From the IMG/VR virus record IMGVR_UViG_3300027721_000033, positions 1-39,658 of that record: a stretch of 39,658 bases of DNA; one strand, 5' to 3'. Of this stretch, positions 31,948-39,658 are shown one piece after another. The position numbers and the translations under genes were made by a program. The stretch is from a virus. The notes beneath the pieces are model-generated. The model had not been told where the DNA came from. It ran no database searches and was given only the letters and a program-made list of their open reading frames with translations. Positions within the stretch are counted from its first letter, which is position 1. Each line of letters starts with the position of its first letter.

Positions 31948-33849
31948 ATGGCACGAACGTTCATTCGTCAAGACACGCAAGTACGCAATTCCGATCTCTA
32001 CGACGACACGCTGGCCGTAGGGTCAACGCTGGAGTCCGCGCAGACCACGGTTGAGGGTGACCTCAACGCGCTGCGCTCCCAGTCGAAGCGGTTTCTCTTC
32101 GCGGACAACGCGGGCGACTGGTTCAACGACATCAACGTCCCCGTCACCCTCGACCCCGGCACGAAGCGCGGCATCACCAACCTGAACACCGACCTCCACG
32201 AATTGGAGCGCAAGCGCGTCCTCGTCGAAGTCCACACGATGGGCGATGTCCACGTCGGCACGCAGGCCACGGGGACGCTGACCACGACCGGCGTCTTCGT
32301 CAACAACGAGACGGTCACCGTCGGCGCGCAGACGTACACCCTCACGTCGCCCTTCGTGAACGCGGCCAACAACATCGACGCCTCGGGCACCACGGCCCAG
32401 ACGTTGGAGAACCTGCGTCGCGCCATCAACGGCGACGGCATCGCGGGCACCAACTACGGCACTGGCACTCTGCCCAACACGCTGGCGTTCGCCGCCGACA
32501 CCGCTACCACGCTGGTTGTCACCGCGCATCAGGGCGGAACGGCTGGCAACACCGTCGCGACTACGTCGGTGACCGCCAACGCCTCGTTCGGCGCTGTCAC
32601 TCTGACCGGTGGCGTCGCGACCAACGTCTCTATCCTCACCAGCGCCTCTGAGCTTCCGTCGAACACGACGCTGGCTATCGGGGCGGTGACGACTCGCGGA
32701 ACAGTGGCGGCTACGCACGGCGGGACGTTCGGGGCGCACGCGCTCAGTGCTGTGTCGGGCTCCTCCGCCATCAGCCCGAAGAACCTGTACATGGTGGTGG
32801 ACTCCGTGACGCACGACCCGGTTGTCTCGGGCAGTCGTCGAGTCTACGCCTTGGGCCAGAGCGAGTCTTCGACCGACGGCAGCACTGTCACCATCACGAC
32901 CCCGAACCGGATGCAACTCAGCTACGTGCGCCTGACGTCGTCGGGCATGGCGCTCGAAGCGGTTCCTGCGAGCGACATCTCGGGGATGTTCATCCACTAC
33001 ACGGCCACTGAGCGCAAGGCCCTCGAAGACCTGAACGAGCAGGACTTCCTGCGCGGTTCTGAGTTGGACGTTCCGGCTGGAACCACTGTCACCCGGCAGG
33101 TGGCCTACGACAATCAGGGCACCACCCCGGTTGACCTCGTGACGCACGCCACCCTCGATCTTGAGGGCGCGGGGCTCATCTGGAAGATCCGGGATGACCT
33201 TCAGGCGGACCTCTTCGCCATCACCGAAGGCAGCGCGGGCGGCACCAGCGAAGTCAACATCGCTGCTGCTGTGGACACGTTCAACGTGGACGCGGTCGTC
33301 AACGACTTCGCCGAAGGCATCCGGACGGACACAGCGGGCACCCGCATCGACGTCGGCGTCAACGCAGGCGTCATCGAGACCACCGGAACGGACGACCTCC
33401 GGGTTCTCGGCGCTGGTGAGTTGTTCCTCGACGACGGCAACCAGACCGGCTCGACGTGGGCGCAAACGAACGGCATCAAGCTGTCCGACACCACGGCGGA
33501 GTGGGACGCCTTCGAGGCGAAGTACGGCGAGGTCTCGCTGCTCAACGCCATCGTGCAGGGCGATGAGCGCAACCCCAAGGTGTACGCGAACGTCACCGTC
33601 AACACGAACGAGGACCTGGACGTGAGCCTCGCGGACAGCAACCTCGACACGGCCCTGCCGGACATGAGCCTCGGCAACTACTTGACCGACTACGATGTGT
33701 TCCTCAACGGCAACCTGCTCCGTCCTGGGGCAGATATCTCTGCGAACAACGACTACTACCCGGGCACCAGCATCACCGCCCCGGCTAAAATCAAGTTCGA
33801 GTTCAAGGTCAAGGTTGGCGACGTTCTTTGCGTCATTCCCTACGCCTAA
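31948..33849 (+). CDS. Tail/baseplate-type structural protein
   Basis: 633 aa. RBS GGAGA. A structural core is interrupted by a Gly/Thr/Asn-rich beta module: TVTVGAQTYTL..NNIDASGTTAQTLENLRRAING resembles an Ig-like/structural repeat seen in tail proteins. The C-terminal 200 residues are again ordered and acidic (DLRVLGAGELFLDDG) and end in PYA. No enzymatic motif. It is the longest protein of this block and probably lies at the neck, baseplate or fibre base. Confidence 0.6.
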   Translation: MARTFIRQDTQVRNSDLYDDTLAVGSTLESAQTTVEGDLNALRSQSKRFLFADNAGDWFNDINVPVTLDPGTKRGITNLNTDLHELERKRVLVEVHTMGDVHVGTQATGTLTTTGVFVNNETVTVGAQTYTLTSPFVNAANNIDASGTTAQTLENLRRAINGDGIAGTNYGTGTLPNTLAFAADTATTLVVTAHQGGTAGNTVATTSVTANASFGAVTLTGGVATNVSILTSASELPSNTTLAIGAVTTRGTVAATHGGTFGAHALSAVSGSSAISPKNLYMVVDSVTHDPVVSGSRRVYALGQSESSTDGSTVTITTPNRMQLSYVRLTSSGMALEAVPASDISGMFIHYTATERKALEDLNEQDFLRGSELDVPAGTTVTRQVAYDNQGTTPVDLVTHATLDLEGAGLIWKIRDDLQADLFAITEGSAGGTSEVNIAAAVDTFNVDAVVNDFAEGIRTDTAGTRIDVGVNAGVIETTGTDDLRVLGAGELFLDDGNQTGSTWAQTNGIKLSDTTAEWDAFEAKYGEVSLLNAIVQGDERNPKVYANVTVNTNEDLDVSLADSNLDTALPDMSLGNYLTDYDVFLNGNLLRPGADISANNDYYPGTSITAPAKIKFEFKVKVGDVLCVIPYA

Positions 33850-33871
33850 CTCTTGAGGTAGAAGGTGCCCC

Positions 33872-34453
33872 ATGAGCGTCCTCAAATCCGAGCTGAAGCA
33901 GTTGGTCACCAACGAAGTCGGTGTTCGGGTTGAGGACGCTCTTGAGGCAGCGAAGAAAGAGCTGTCCCTGCTGGAGGGGCGCCAAGCCGGTCTGTCGGAA
34001 GGCGCTAAGATCGTGGAGGCGCTACTCGGCTTCATCGACAAGGACGTAGAGGAGGGGAAGATCGACCTTCCTACCGCCGAAGTCGCGAAGCGTTTCGTTC
34101 TTCGTGGCGTTCACGCGCTGAACAACTCCGCGCAAAACGCCGGGAATCTCAGAATCGCCCAGACGGGAAAAGTGCAGGGGTTCGCACAGACTGTCGAACT
34201 GCTGAAAGACATCGTCGACAAGGAGAGAGCTAAGGTCGAGGCCATACGCCTGGCGGAGAGCTCTCCACCGGCTGAAAACGCGCGAGATCGGGTCTCCGGA
34301 ACAGCCCCAGTAAGCATCAAGGAGCTACGCCTCGCAGAGGATCTTCCACCGCCCGCCCCGGTTACCGCGCAGCCGGAGGTAGCCGTGCCGGAGGTTGACG
34401 AATCTCCGAAACGGCGCGGCGGGAGGAAGCCGCGTGCCGCTCACTCCCGATAG
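33872..34453 (+). CDS. Unknown coiled-coil-type protein
   Basis: 193 aa, AAGGTG before ATG 33872. The N-terminal 130 residues are helical and charged with a likely coiled-coil (RVEDALEAAKKELSLLEGR); the C-terminus is Pro/Ala-rich with a basic end (KRRGGRKPRAAHSR), probably unstructured. No function is recognised. Its end overlaps the next gene by 20 nt. Confidence 0.6.
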   Translation: MSVLKSELKQLVTNEVGVRVEDALEAAKKELSLLEGRQAGLSEGAKIVEALLGFIDKDVEEGKIDLPTAEVAKRFVLRGVHALNNSAQNAGNLRIAQTGKVQGFAQTVELLKDIVDKERAKVEAIRLAESSPPAENARDRVSGTAPVSIKELRLAEDLPPPAPVTAQPEVAVPEVDESPKRRGGRKPRAAHSR

Positions 34454-34901
34454 ATCTCCAGGCGTATCTGATGAAGAGGGGGTCAACCTCGAGTCCGCAG
34501 CCGCTCCTACGGCAAACGGGCAACTCCGTTACGTCGCGGGGATCGGCTTTCGCTTCTTTGAGGAAGGCGTCGAGAAGGGGCTGACCGGTACTGGGCTTTC
34601 AGAAGCCCAGCACAAGACGCTGCTGCAGCTGATTCACTTCATCGATGAGGGGCCCGCGGAGGGGTTCGCGACGGGGGCCACCAAGACAGTGACGGGGTCG
34701 GTGTTCCCGACGCAGGTGCTCTGGAAGCGCGCGGACGCAACCAAGCTGGTGGAGAAGAACACGACCTGGACTGGCGTGAACCCGACTGCCATTGAGTGGA
34801 AGATGTACGCGGCCGACGGCACCACGGTACTTGTCACGGTGACGGACGCCATCTCGTACTCAGGGGTCTTCGAGACTGGTAGAACGAGGTCGATCACATG
34901 A
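34434..34901 (+). CDS. Small unknown structural protein, GTG start
   Basis: 155 aa from GTG 34434, chosen because GGGAGG lies 8 nt upstream; an in-frame TTG at 34395 is the alternative. Contains GIGFRFFEEGVEKGLTGTG and a beta-rich C-terminus (VLVTVTDAISYSGVFETGRT). No family is recognised. The next gene starts in its ATGA. Confidence 0.6.
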   Translation: MPLTPDRSPGVSDEEGVNLESAAAPTANGQLRYVAGIGFRFFEEGVEKGLTGTGLSEAQHKTLLQLIHFIDEGPAEGFATGATKTVTGSVFPTQVLWKRADATKLVEKNTTWTGVNPTAIEWKMYAADGTTVLVTVTDAISYSGVFETGRTRSIT

Positions 34902-36295
34902 GCGACTCGCCGGCAGCCATCCTGCACAACACGAGCAGTGTCGAGGTCGGCACGGCCACGGACCCGTTGCGCGTGGACCCAACCGGGGAGACGGTGCAGC
35001 CCGTCTCAGACAACGGTGGCTCACTGACGGTGGATGGGTCCGTCTCTGTCTCGAACCTCCCGGCAGTCCAGCCAGTGAATGACAACGGCGGAAGCCTGAC
35101 GGTCGACGGAACGGTGACCGCGAATGCGGGGACGGGGCCCTGGCCGATCACTGACAACGGTGGCTCCCTCACGATTGACACGCCTCAGCTCCCGGCCGCG
35201 CTTGTCGGAGGTAGGCTTGACGTGACTGTTGGTGCCCCGCTTCCTGCCGGGACAAACAACATCGGCGACGTGGACGTGCTCTCCGTTCCGGCCCCGCTCT
35301 CGACGACAGGCGGCGGTTCAGAGGCGACGGCACTCCGGGTCACCATCGCCAACGACTCAACTGGTGTCGTCTCGGTGGACGACAACGGCGGCTCGCTGAC
35401 GGTGGATACACCCCAGCTTCCTCCGGCGCTCGTCGGGAGTCGCCTCGACACCAACATTGGCTCGTGGCTCGGAAGTGTCGCACCAACCGTAGGCCAGAAG
35501 TCGAGTACGGCCTCGGTGCCGGTGACTATGGCGTCCGACCAGCCCGCGATGTCGATTACGTTCTCTCCTCCTGTCGGCCGAACGGGAGTGTCTGCGGCAT
35601 ATCTATCCCTCGGCGGCGGCACGGCCGGAGTCCTACAGGTGATGCAGGCCACGCCGTACACAGAGCCAACTGCGGCAGCGCAGAGGTCTTTTGCTTCGTC
35701 ATCCGCCAATGACGCTTCCGCAGGAACAGGTGCCCGCACCGTCAAGGTTACCTACTTCGACTCGACTGGTGCCGGGCCCTTCACTGAGACGGTGACTCTC
35801 AACGGGACGACCCCCGTGAACACCGTGGCTACTAACATTCGATTCATCGAGTCGCTGGAAGTGGTGACCGCAGGCGCTCTGGGCTCGAACGCAGGTACTG
35901 TCACTTTGTACGGAAGCACTGGTGGAGCAGGCGGAACCGTCGGTTCAATCGGGTACGCAACGGTTGTCGCGGGCCGAGGAGACAACCGGACCCTCTGGGC
36001 CCACCACTACGTCGCGGCAGGATGGAAGGCGGCGCTGGCAACGCTTGAGGTGGGCATTCACTCCGGCGGGTCGGCAACCAACTGCCGCGCCTTCATGTCC
36101 GCCGCGTACCCACTTCTTCCGAACTCAGTGGAGGCATTTGTTGGTGATGTTCTTCTTGTCATCGGAACGTTTGAGCGCTCCTTCCAGTACAACCCGGTCG
36201 TCATTGGCTTCGCTCGGGTCACGGCCTACCTCACGCCGGGAGTGAACAACACGACGCTCTCGGCGGCGTTCGACTGGTCGGAGACCCCAGTATGA
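34898..36295 (+). CDS. Fibre/adsorption-type protein with DNGGSLTVDG repeats
   Basis: 465 aa. The N-terminal ~175 residues carry four DNGGSLTVDG/T units and a paired TPQLPxALVG-RLD unit, a beta-rich repeat arrangement found in phage tail or fibre proteins. The rest is a Gly/Ser/Thr-rich domain ending in hydrophobic strands (VIGFARVTAYLTPG). Start in ATGA with the preceding stop; the end overlaps the next ATG. Probably a tail, baseplate or receptor-binding protein. Confidence 0.6.
   Translation: MSDSPAAILHNTSSVEVGTATDPLRVDPTGETVQPVSDNGGSLTVDGSVSVSNLPAVQPVNDNGGSLTVDGTVTANAGTGPWPITDNGGSLTIDTPQLPAALVGGRLDVTVGAPLPAGTNNIGDVDVLSVPAPLSTTGGGSEATALRVTIANDSTGVVSVDDNGGSLTVDTPQLPPALVGSRLDTNIGSWLGSVAPTVGQKSSTASVPVTMASDQPAMSITFSPPVGRTGVSAAYLSLGGGTAGVLQVMQATPYTEPTAAAQRSFASSSANDASAGTGARTVKVTYFDSTGAGPFTETVTLNGTTPVNTVATNIRFIESLEVVTAGALGSNAGTVTLYGSTGGAGGTVGSIGYATVVAGRGDNRTLWAHHYVAAGWKAALATLEVGIHSGGSATNCRAFMSAAYPLLPNSVEAFVGDVLLVIGTFERSFQYNPVVIGFARVTAYLTPGVNNTTLSAAFDWSETPV
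35009..35407 (+). repeat. Four degenerate DNGGSLTVDG coding repeats
   Basis: Copies at about 35009-35034, 35081-35106, 35153-35180 and 35381-35407. The DNA is conserved at GACAACGG(T/C)GG with variable wobble positions, so selection is likely for protein rather than DNA. Confidence 0.8.
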
Positions 36296-37044
36296 TTTCG
36301 TTCGGAGAACTCCCCCAGCGGTCTGGCACTTGGAGCTGGTTCAAGCCCCTCGTGTTCTCGAAGTCGCTCAAGGTTCAGTACGAAGAGGACGCGGAGGTCT
36401 ACGTCATCTACGGGTACGACCACCCGGAGGTGTGCACCTGCACGCTTTGGAAAGGGGTTGTCCCTGCTGCCGTTGTGGCTGGAGGCTACTCTCAGGCGCA
36501 GAACGATGCGGACAAGGCGGACTTCGCAGCCAACTTCGAACCTTACTCCAACCGTTCGATTGACGACGTTCCGTCGCTCATTCTCGCCAACGCCATCAAG
36601 AACGGCGGCAGCGCCAACATGGCGGTAAACGGCAGCGTGACTCCGGTGGTGTTCGAGTACAACCCACCTGCCAACTACGACATCGAGGTGAATGCGCTGT
36701 CCCTGCTGTTTGAGGATGGGACGGCCTTTGCCTTTGGCAACAACTTCGTGCGCAGCGGCCTCGCCACGCTGACGAATGGCCTACTGTTGGAGGTGAAGGC
36801 GGGGGACCAGACGGTGACGTGGCAGAACATGCGACGGACTCGGGACATCGTGGAAATCTGTGACGACTTTGAGATCGTGGCGGGGACGGTTAACTTCTTT
36901 CGAGCCCGCGTTCACTTGCCCACAAGTCTGCGTCTCTTCAGGAGTGGGACGTTCGCCCAGCCTGACTTCTTGCGGCTGACGGTGCGGGACAACCTCACGA
37001 CGTTCGACTTCGCTGAGGCACACTTTCAAGGGGTGAAGATATGA
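36292..37044 (+). CDS. Unknown tail-block protein
   Basis: 250 aa, ATGA start overlap. Mixed beta-rich with aromatic residues (SGTWSWFKPLVF); C-terminal strands near LRLTVRDNLTTFDFAEAHF. No motif is recognised. Position between fibre-like genes suggests a tail or baseplate component. Its stop overlaps the next start. Confidence 0.6.
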   Translation: MISFGELPQRSGTWSWFKPLVFSKSLKVQYEEDAEVYVIYGYDHPEVCTCTLWKGVVPAAVVAGGYSQAQNDADKADFAANFEPYSNRSIDDVPSLILANAIKNGGSANMAVNGSVTPVVFEYNPPANYDIEVNALSLLFEDGTAFAFGNNFVRSGLATLTNGLLLEVKAGDQTVTWQNMRRTRDIVEICDDFEIVAGTVNFFRARVHLPTSLRLFRSGTFAQPDFLRLTVRDNLTTFDFAEAHFQGVKI

Positions 37045-37781
37045 GCATGGTCGGCCACTTGCCGGAGATCGCCGCCCCCATCGCAGCCGATGGCAAGCCC
37101 TTCGTGCTGCCCAACAGCTTCCCCGGTGAGGTACTGCTCAATTTCACGGGTAGCTCTGACCTGCTTTCTCCGCCTACGCGGTTCGGTGGGGCACTGCTCG
37201 CGGTGGAGAAGGCAGGCGTCGGTACTGCGTCCATCGACATGAACTTCCTCGACGGGCTCTTCCTCGCAGGCGGGCACGTTGACTGGGACGGCGGAAGCTG
37301 GGGAAGCAGCGTCAGCATGGAGCTGCACGCGGCTGCGTCCACGGTGAAAGAGCCTGCCTCTCCTGGGACAGGCAACTGCAACGTCGTCCCGACGGGCCTG
37401 GGGTTCAACGTCATCGTTCCCGCGGCGGGCGATGGGGCCAAGGACCTCGACGTCCCGATTCCGATTCCGGCGAACCACGACGAGACGAACGCCACCAACG
37501 GGCAGTGGAACTACTCGGAGCCCTGGATTGGGAAGGGCGTGATGTCGCCCATGCCGGGAGTCGGGAAGTACAACCTGTTCGACATCCCGCTGAAGCTGGC
37601 GACCTTCGCCAAGCTGCACCTGTTTCTGCCAACTGCTCAGCGGGACATGATTGCCCCCGCCATCAAGCCGAAGTGGATTCTTCCGGAGTGGAAGATGCGG
37701 GTGACTATTGACAACGTAGATGCCAACAAGACTCTCCGCCTCGGAGTAGATCTTCTCGTGGCGCGGAGAAAATCTGTATGA
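37041..37781 (+). CDS. Unknown tail-block protein
   Basis: 246 aa, ATGA start overlap. Beta-rich, Gly/Asn/Asp-rich, with a WDGGSWGSSVSMELHAAAS segment and an ordered C-terminus (MRVTIDNVDANKTLRLGVDL). No family is recognised; presumably an adhesin or baseplate-type protein. The end overlaps the next gene. Confidence 0.6.
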   Translation: MSMVGHLPEIAAPIAADGKPFVLPNSFPGEVLLNFTGSSDLLSPPTRFGGALLAVEKAGVGTASIDMNFLDGLFLAGGHVDWDGGSWGSSVSMELHAAASTVKEPASPGTGNCNVVPTGLGFNVIVPAAGDGAKDLDVPIPIPANHDETNATNGQWNYSEPWIGKGVMSPMPGVGKYNLFDIPLKLATFAKLHLFLPTAQRDMIAPAIKPKWILPEWKMRVTIDNVDANKTLRLGVDLLVARRKSV

Positions 37782-38095
37782 GCGACGAAGATGTTCAGAC
37801 AATGGTGACCCACGACGATCTCCAAGACCTGAAACACAAGTTTCAGAGTGACCTCGTAGCGTTGCGAGAGCAGATCAGTATTCTGCAGGCGAGAGCCGCG
37901 GCCTTGGAATCGCAACTAGCGAGGATTGAGCCCATGGTTGAAGCTCGCGCAAGCCGCACCGAGAAGCTGGTGATGGAGCTCCAAGTCGAGATGCACAAGC
38001 TCACCAAGACGCTTGAAGGGAAAGAGTCCAAAGAGAAAGACCACTTCAAGAGCATCGAAGGCATGCTCAAGACTCTTCTTGAGAGATCGGAGTAG
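37778..38095 (+). CDS. Small coiled-coil protein
   Basis: 105 aa, ATGA start overlap. About residues 10-100 form an extended, charged coiled coil (LREQISILQARAAALESQLA). No other motif. Between tail proteins and membrane/lysis genes; might be a chaperone, fibre trimeriser or lysis-linked protein. Confidence 0.6.
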   Translation: MSDEDVQTMVTHDDLQDLKHKFQSDLVALREQISILQARAAALESQLARIEPMVEARASRTEKLVMELQVEMHKLTKTLEGKESKEKDHFKSIEGMLKTLLERSE

Positions 38096-38097
38096 CT

Positions 38098-38409
38098 ATG
38101 GACTGGCTCATCGGCGCGGCGGGATACGCATTCTTCGATTACTGGTTTCTGATGCACCTCAGCTTCTGGCTGGTAACTGGGAGCACCATCGCCGCGGTGA
38201 AGCTCAATCGAGCCATCTTTTCAATGCTCTGTATGAGCACGGCGCTTCTTTGGGAAGTCTTTGAGATCTTCGCCGCCAAGAAGTGGCCAGATGTCTGGCT
38301 GTCCCCTGAAGCGTGGTGGAATGCTTGGGTCTCAGACCCCCTGACCGTCGTCATTGGCCTTGGGGTAGCGTTCTACGGGTTCGATCACTGGAGAGAGGCT
38401 AAGAAATGA
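38098..38409 (+). CDS. Small membrane protein, holin candidate
   Basis: 103 aa with three hydrophobic segments near 1-30, 36-54 and 82-96, each long enough to cross a membrane. GGAG lies before the ATG. It heads a short membrane/lysis group and its stop overlaps the next gene. A holin is plausible from size, hydrophobicity and place; no family match is claimed. Confidence 0.5.
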   Translation: MDWLIGAAGYAFFDYWFLMHLSFWLVTGSTIAAVKLNRAIFSMLCMSTALLWEVFEIFAAKKWPDVWLSPEAWWNAWVSDPLTVVIGLGVAFYGFDHWREAKK

Positions 38410-38762
38410 AACCACAAGTGAAAGTACTTCTCGCTTTCCTCGGCGTCGTTCTTCCGTCTCTCTTCACGTATCTCGCGGCTCGCTCAGACTCCAACGAAGC
38501 GAAGATCCGCGCCGAGGTAGCGTACGTCACCATGCAGGGAGTGGTGAAGGAGCTCCAGGAAGCATCCTACCAGCAGGCGATTCAGCTCGCGAAGATCGAA
38601 GGAAAACTGGACGCGAGTGACCGTGTTCGGGTTGAAGCAACGCTTCCTCCGACTCTTCGCCCGGCTGTTCCTGTGCGCCCCCCAGAGCCCAAGGCACAAG
38701 TGAAGCTCGCCGCGCCTCCTGACTTCAAGAAGGCCGTACAAGACTACAAGGCTAAAAAATGA
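38406..38762 (+). CDS. Single-pass membrane protein, possible spanin or lysis accessory
   Basis: 118 aa. An N-terminal membrane segment (about 6-25: KVLLAFLGVVLPSLFTYLAA) is followed by a helical, charged domain with coiled-coil-like periodicity and a basic tail. This resembles inner-membrane spanins or phage accessory membrane proteins. ATGA overlaps at both ends. Confidence 0.5.
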   Translation: MKPQVKVLLAFLGVVLPSLFTYLAARSDSNEAKIRAEVAYVTMQGVVKELQEASYQQAIQLAKIEGKLDASDRVRVEATLPPTLRPAVPVRPPEPKAQVKLAAPPDFKKAVQDYKAKK

Positions 38763-39271
38763 ACACCCGCATCGGTTTCTCTCGAGCCAAAGGTTTCTGG
38801 GGCCTCATCTCCAGAGTCATCATGGCCGTCACCAAAGCCAAGGCGAGCCACGCCTGGTTGCTCTACTACAGCGCAGAGCTCAAACAGGACATGGTGCTCG
38901 ACGCCCACACCACCGGCTTCCGGGCGGTCGGGTACGATCTCTTCAAGCGGGAAAACCACATCATCGAGGTGTACCAGCCCGCGACGAGCATCGACGGCGC
39001 AGTGCCCATCGCAGCGCAGTGGCTTGGGACTCCGTACGACTACTCTGGCCTTCTGGGGAACATCGTCGTGAAAGTTGGCCAGTGGTTGAAGCACAAATGG
39101 CGCAACCCCGTACACAGCGTCAACATCGTGTACTGCAGTGAGTCGGTCATCCGCTCCTGCGCTGAAGTGTGGTACCCGGGCATGGAAAAGTTGGACCCCG
39201 AAGCCGCTGACCCCTGGGACCTCCGAAATCTCCTTGCCAAAGATGGCAGCAAACTTCTCCCTCCAAGCTAA
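38759..39271 (+). CDS. Permuted NlpC/P60-like (YiiX-type) hydrolase candidate
   Basis: 170 aa. H31 in ASHAWLLYY and C126 in YCSESV are in the His-then-Cys order of the circularly permuted NlpC/P60 group; YDYSGLLGN lies between. Members of this group cleave amide or ester bonds, and phage relatives can act in lysis or entry. No signal peptide or wall-binding domain is seen. It follows the two membrane proteins by ATGA, which fits a lysis cassette, though a tail-associated enzyme is possible. Confidence 0.6.
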   Translation: MNTRIGFSRAKGFWGLISRVIMAVTKAKASHAWLLYYSAELKQDMVLDAHTTGFRAVGYDLFKRENHIIEVYQPATSIDGAVPIAAQWLGTPYDYSGLLGNIVVKVGQWLKHKWRNPVHSVNIVYCSESVIRSCAEVWYPGMEKLDPEAADPWDLRNLLAKDGSKLLPPS

Positions 39272-39282
39272 ACTGATGGTTC

Positions 39283-39658
39283 ATGCTCCTACGAGCGACG
39301 CTCAACGAACCGGTACCGCTCCAAGCTCTCGCCAATGACGGGAACACGGGGTTGTTTGTCCGCGTCACCGTTCTCACTCCGACCCTCACCGTAGCAGCGA
39401 CTCTGTATCCGCTGCACATCATGAAGGGGCTGTACTCGGTAAACTGGACGCCTACGACGGAGGGCTACTACTCCGCGATCTACGAGTTCTTCACTGACCC
39501 GGGCTACATCACGGTGGCCTACGACTATCCGCAGCAAGGTGAGACGGTCGAGGTCAACTCCGACAAGACCAACATCCTGCGCCTGCTGGCCCTCGAGCAT
39601 GAGAACACCGTTCTCGACCAGCAAACGTACGACGGCGCCAAGCGTCTTCTTACGTCGC
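39283..39658 (+). CDS. Tail-type protein, cut by window edge
   Basis: The frame is open from ATG 39283 to the end (first 125 codons). Beta-rich start: LFVRVTVLTPTLTV, then LYSVNWTPTTEGYYSAIYEFF, typical of sandwich modules in phage tail proteins. The helix-forming LRLLALEHENTV follows. The ribosome site is weak, and the frame has no stop before the edge. Incomplete, so no function is assigned. Confidence 0.55.
   Translation, partial: MLLRATLNEPVPLQALANDGNTGLFVRVTVLTPTLTVAATLYPLHIMKGLYSVNWTPTTEGYYSAIYEFFTDPGYITVAYDYPQQGETVEVNSDKTNILRLLALEHENTVLDQQTYDGAKRLLTS

Noticed and set aside
32023-34041. A 672-codon leftward frame opposite the tail-type genes
   Set aside because: Arg/Val/Asp-rich shadow translation with no ribosome site; the rightward 633-aa and 193-aa genes explain the region.
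1-39658. tRNA genes or CRISPR arrays
   Set aside because: No cloverleaf-like stretch and no regularly spaced direct repeats were seen; a tRNAscan-type search was not possible here.

Overview
The window is a contiguous, gene-dense piece of a tailed dsDNA bacteriophage genome (Caudoviricetes) or a closely related prophage. A portal, a candidate capsid maturation protease, a scaffold candidate, a major capsid protein, tail or adsorption proteins and a lysis-like cassette all lie in it. The base composition is G+C-rich (roughly 60% by eye). I recognise no rRNA, tRNA, insertion sequence or CRISPR array. No terminase large subunit, DNA polymerase, tape measure or tail sheath is recognisable here, so the genome continues beyond both edges. 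The host cannot be named from this sequence.

Layout. (1) 1-7305 is an early or DNA-metabolism region read mostly leftward. It starts with a row of look-alike hairpins at the left edge and a Cys-rich protein that may bind ssDNA. A rightward sigma-70-like factor with a built-in zinc ribbon follows. A seven-gene leftward operon (7305 to 2095) then encodes an SNF2-type ATPase, a small unknown protein, a Cas4/RecB-like nuclease with four Fe-S-type cysteines, three small proteins (two Zn-type) and a ParB/Srx-HTH protein. (2) 7408-9648 carries the portal, with a zinc-ribbon insert, and an accessory protein; paired hairpins separate it from a leftward Cys-rich gene. (3) 10621-18832 carries a multisubunit-type RNA polymerase. 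One polypeptide holds all of beta fused to the N-terminal half of beta-prime. Four small genes follow (a ferritin-like protein and three short ones), then a separate gene for the C-terminal half of beta-prime. (4) 18832-31365 is head morphogenesis: large structural proteins, the protease candidate, scaffold candidate, five small proteins, decoration candidate and major capsid protein, closed by a strong intrinsic terminator. (5) 31437-39658 carries tail/adhesin-type proteins, then a coiled-coil protein, two membrane proteins and a permuted NlpC/P60-like hydrolase, and a gene cut by the right edge.

How it works together. The sigma factor plus the beta/beta-prime proteins suggest that the phage assembles its own transcriptase. 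A short motif of the form CCTAnACTT stands before the portal, RNAP, two large structural genes and the scaffold candidate, and is the best candidate for a phage promoter element. Structural genes are coupled tightly, with about a dozen ATGA start/stop overlaps. The RNAP lies inside the virion-gene block, so it may be packaged and injected, but this is inference.

Most notable: the beta segment contains an inserted domain of about 100 residues that reads like the inorganic-pyrophosphatase domain of phage polyvalent proteins. The polymerase may therefore carry its own pyrophosphate-removal module. The beta-beta-prime fusion, the break inside beta-prime and the loss of the N-terminal beta-prime zinc site are further departures from cellular RNAP.
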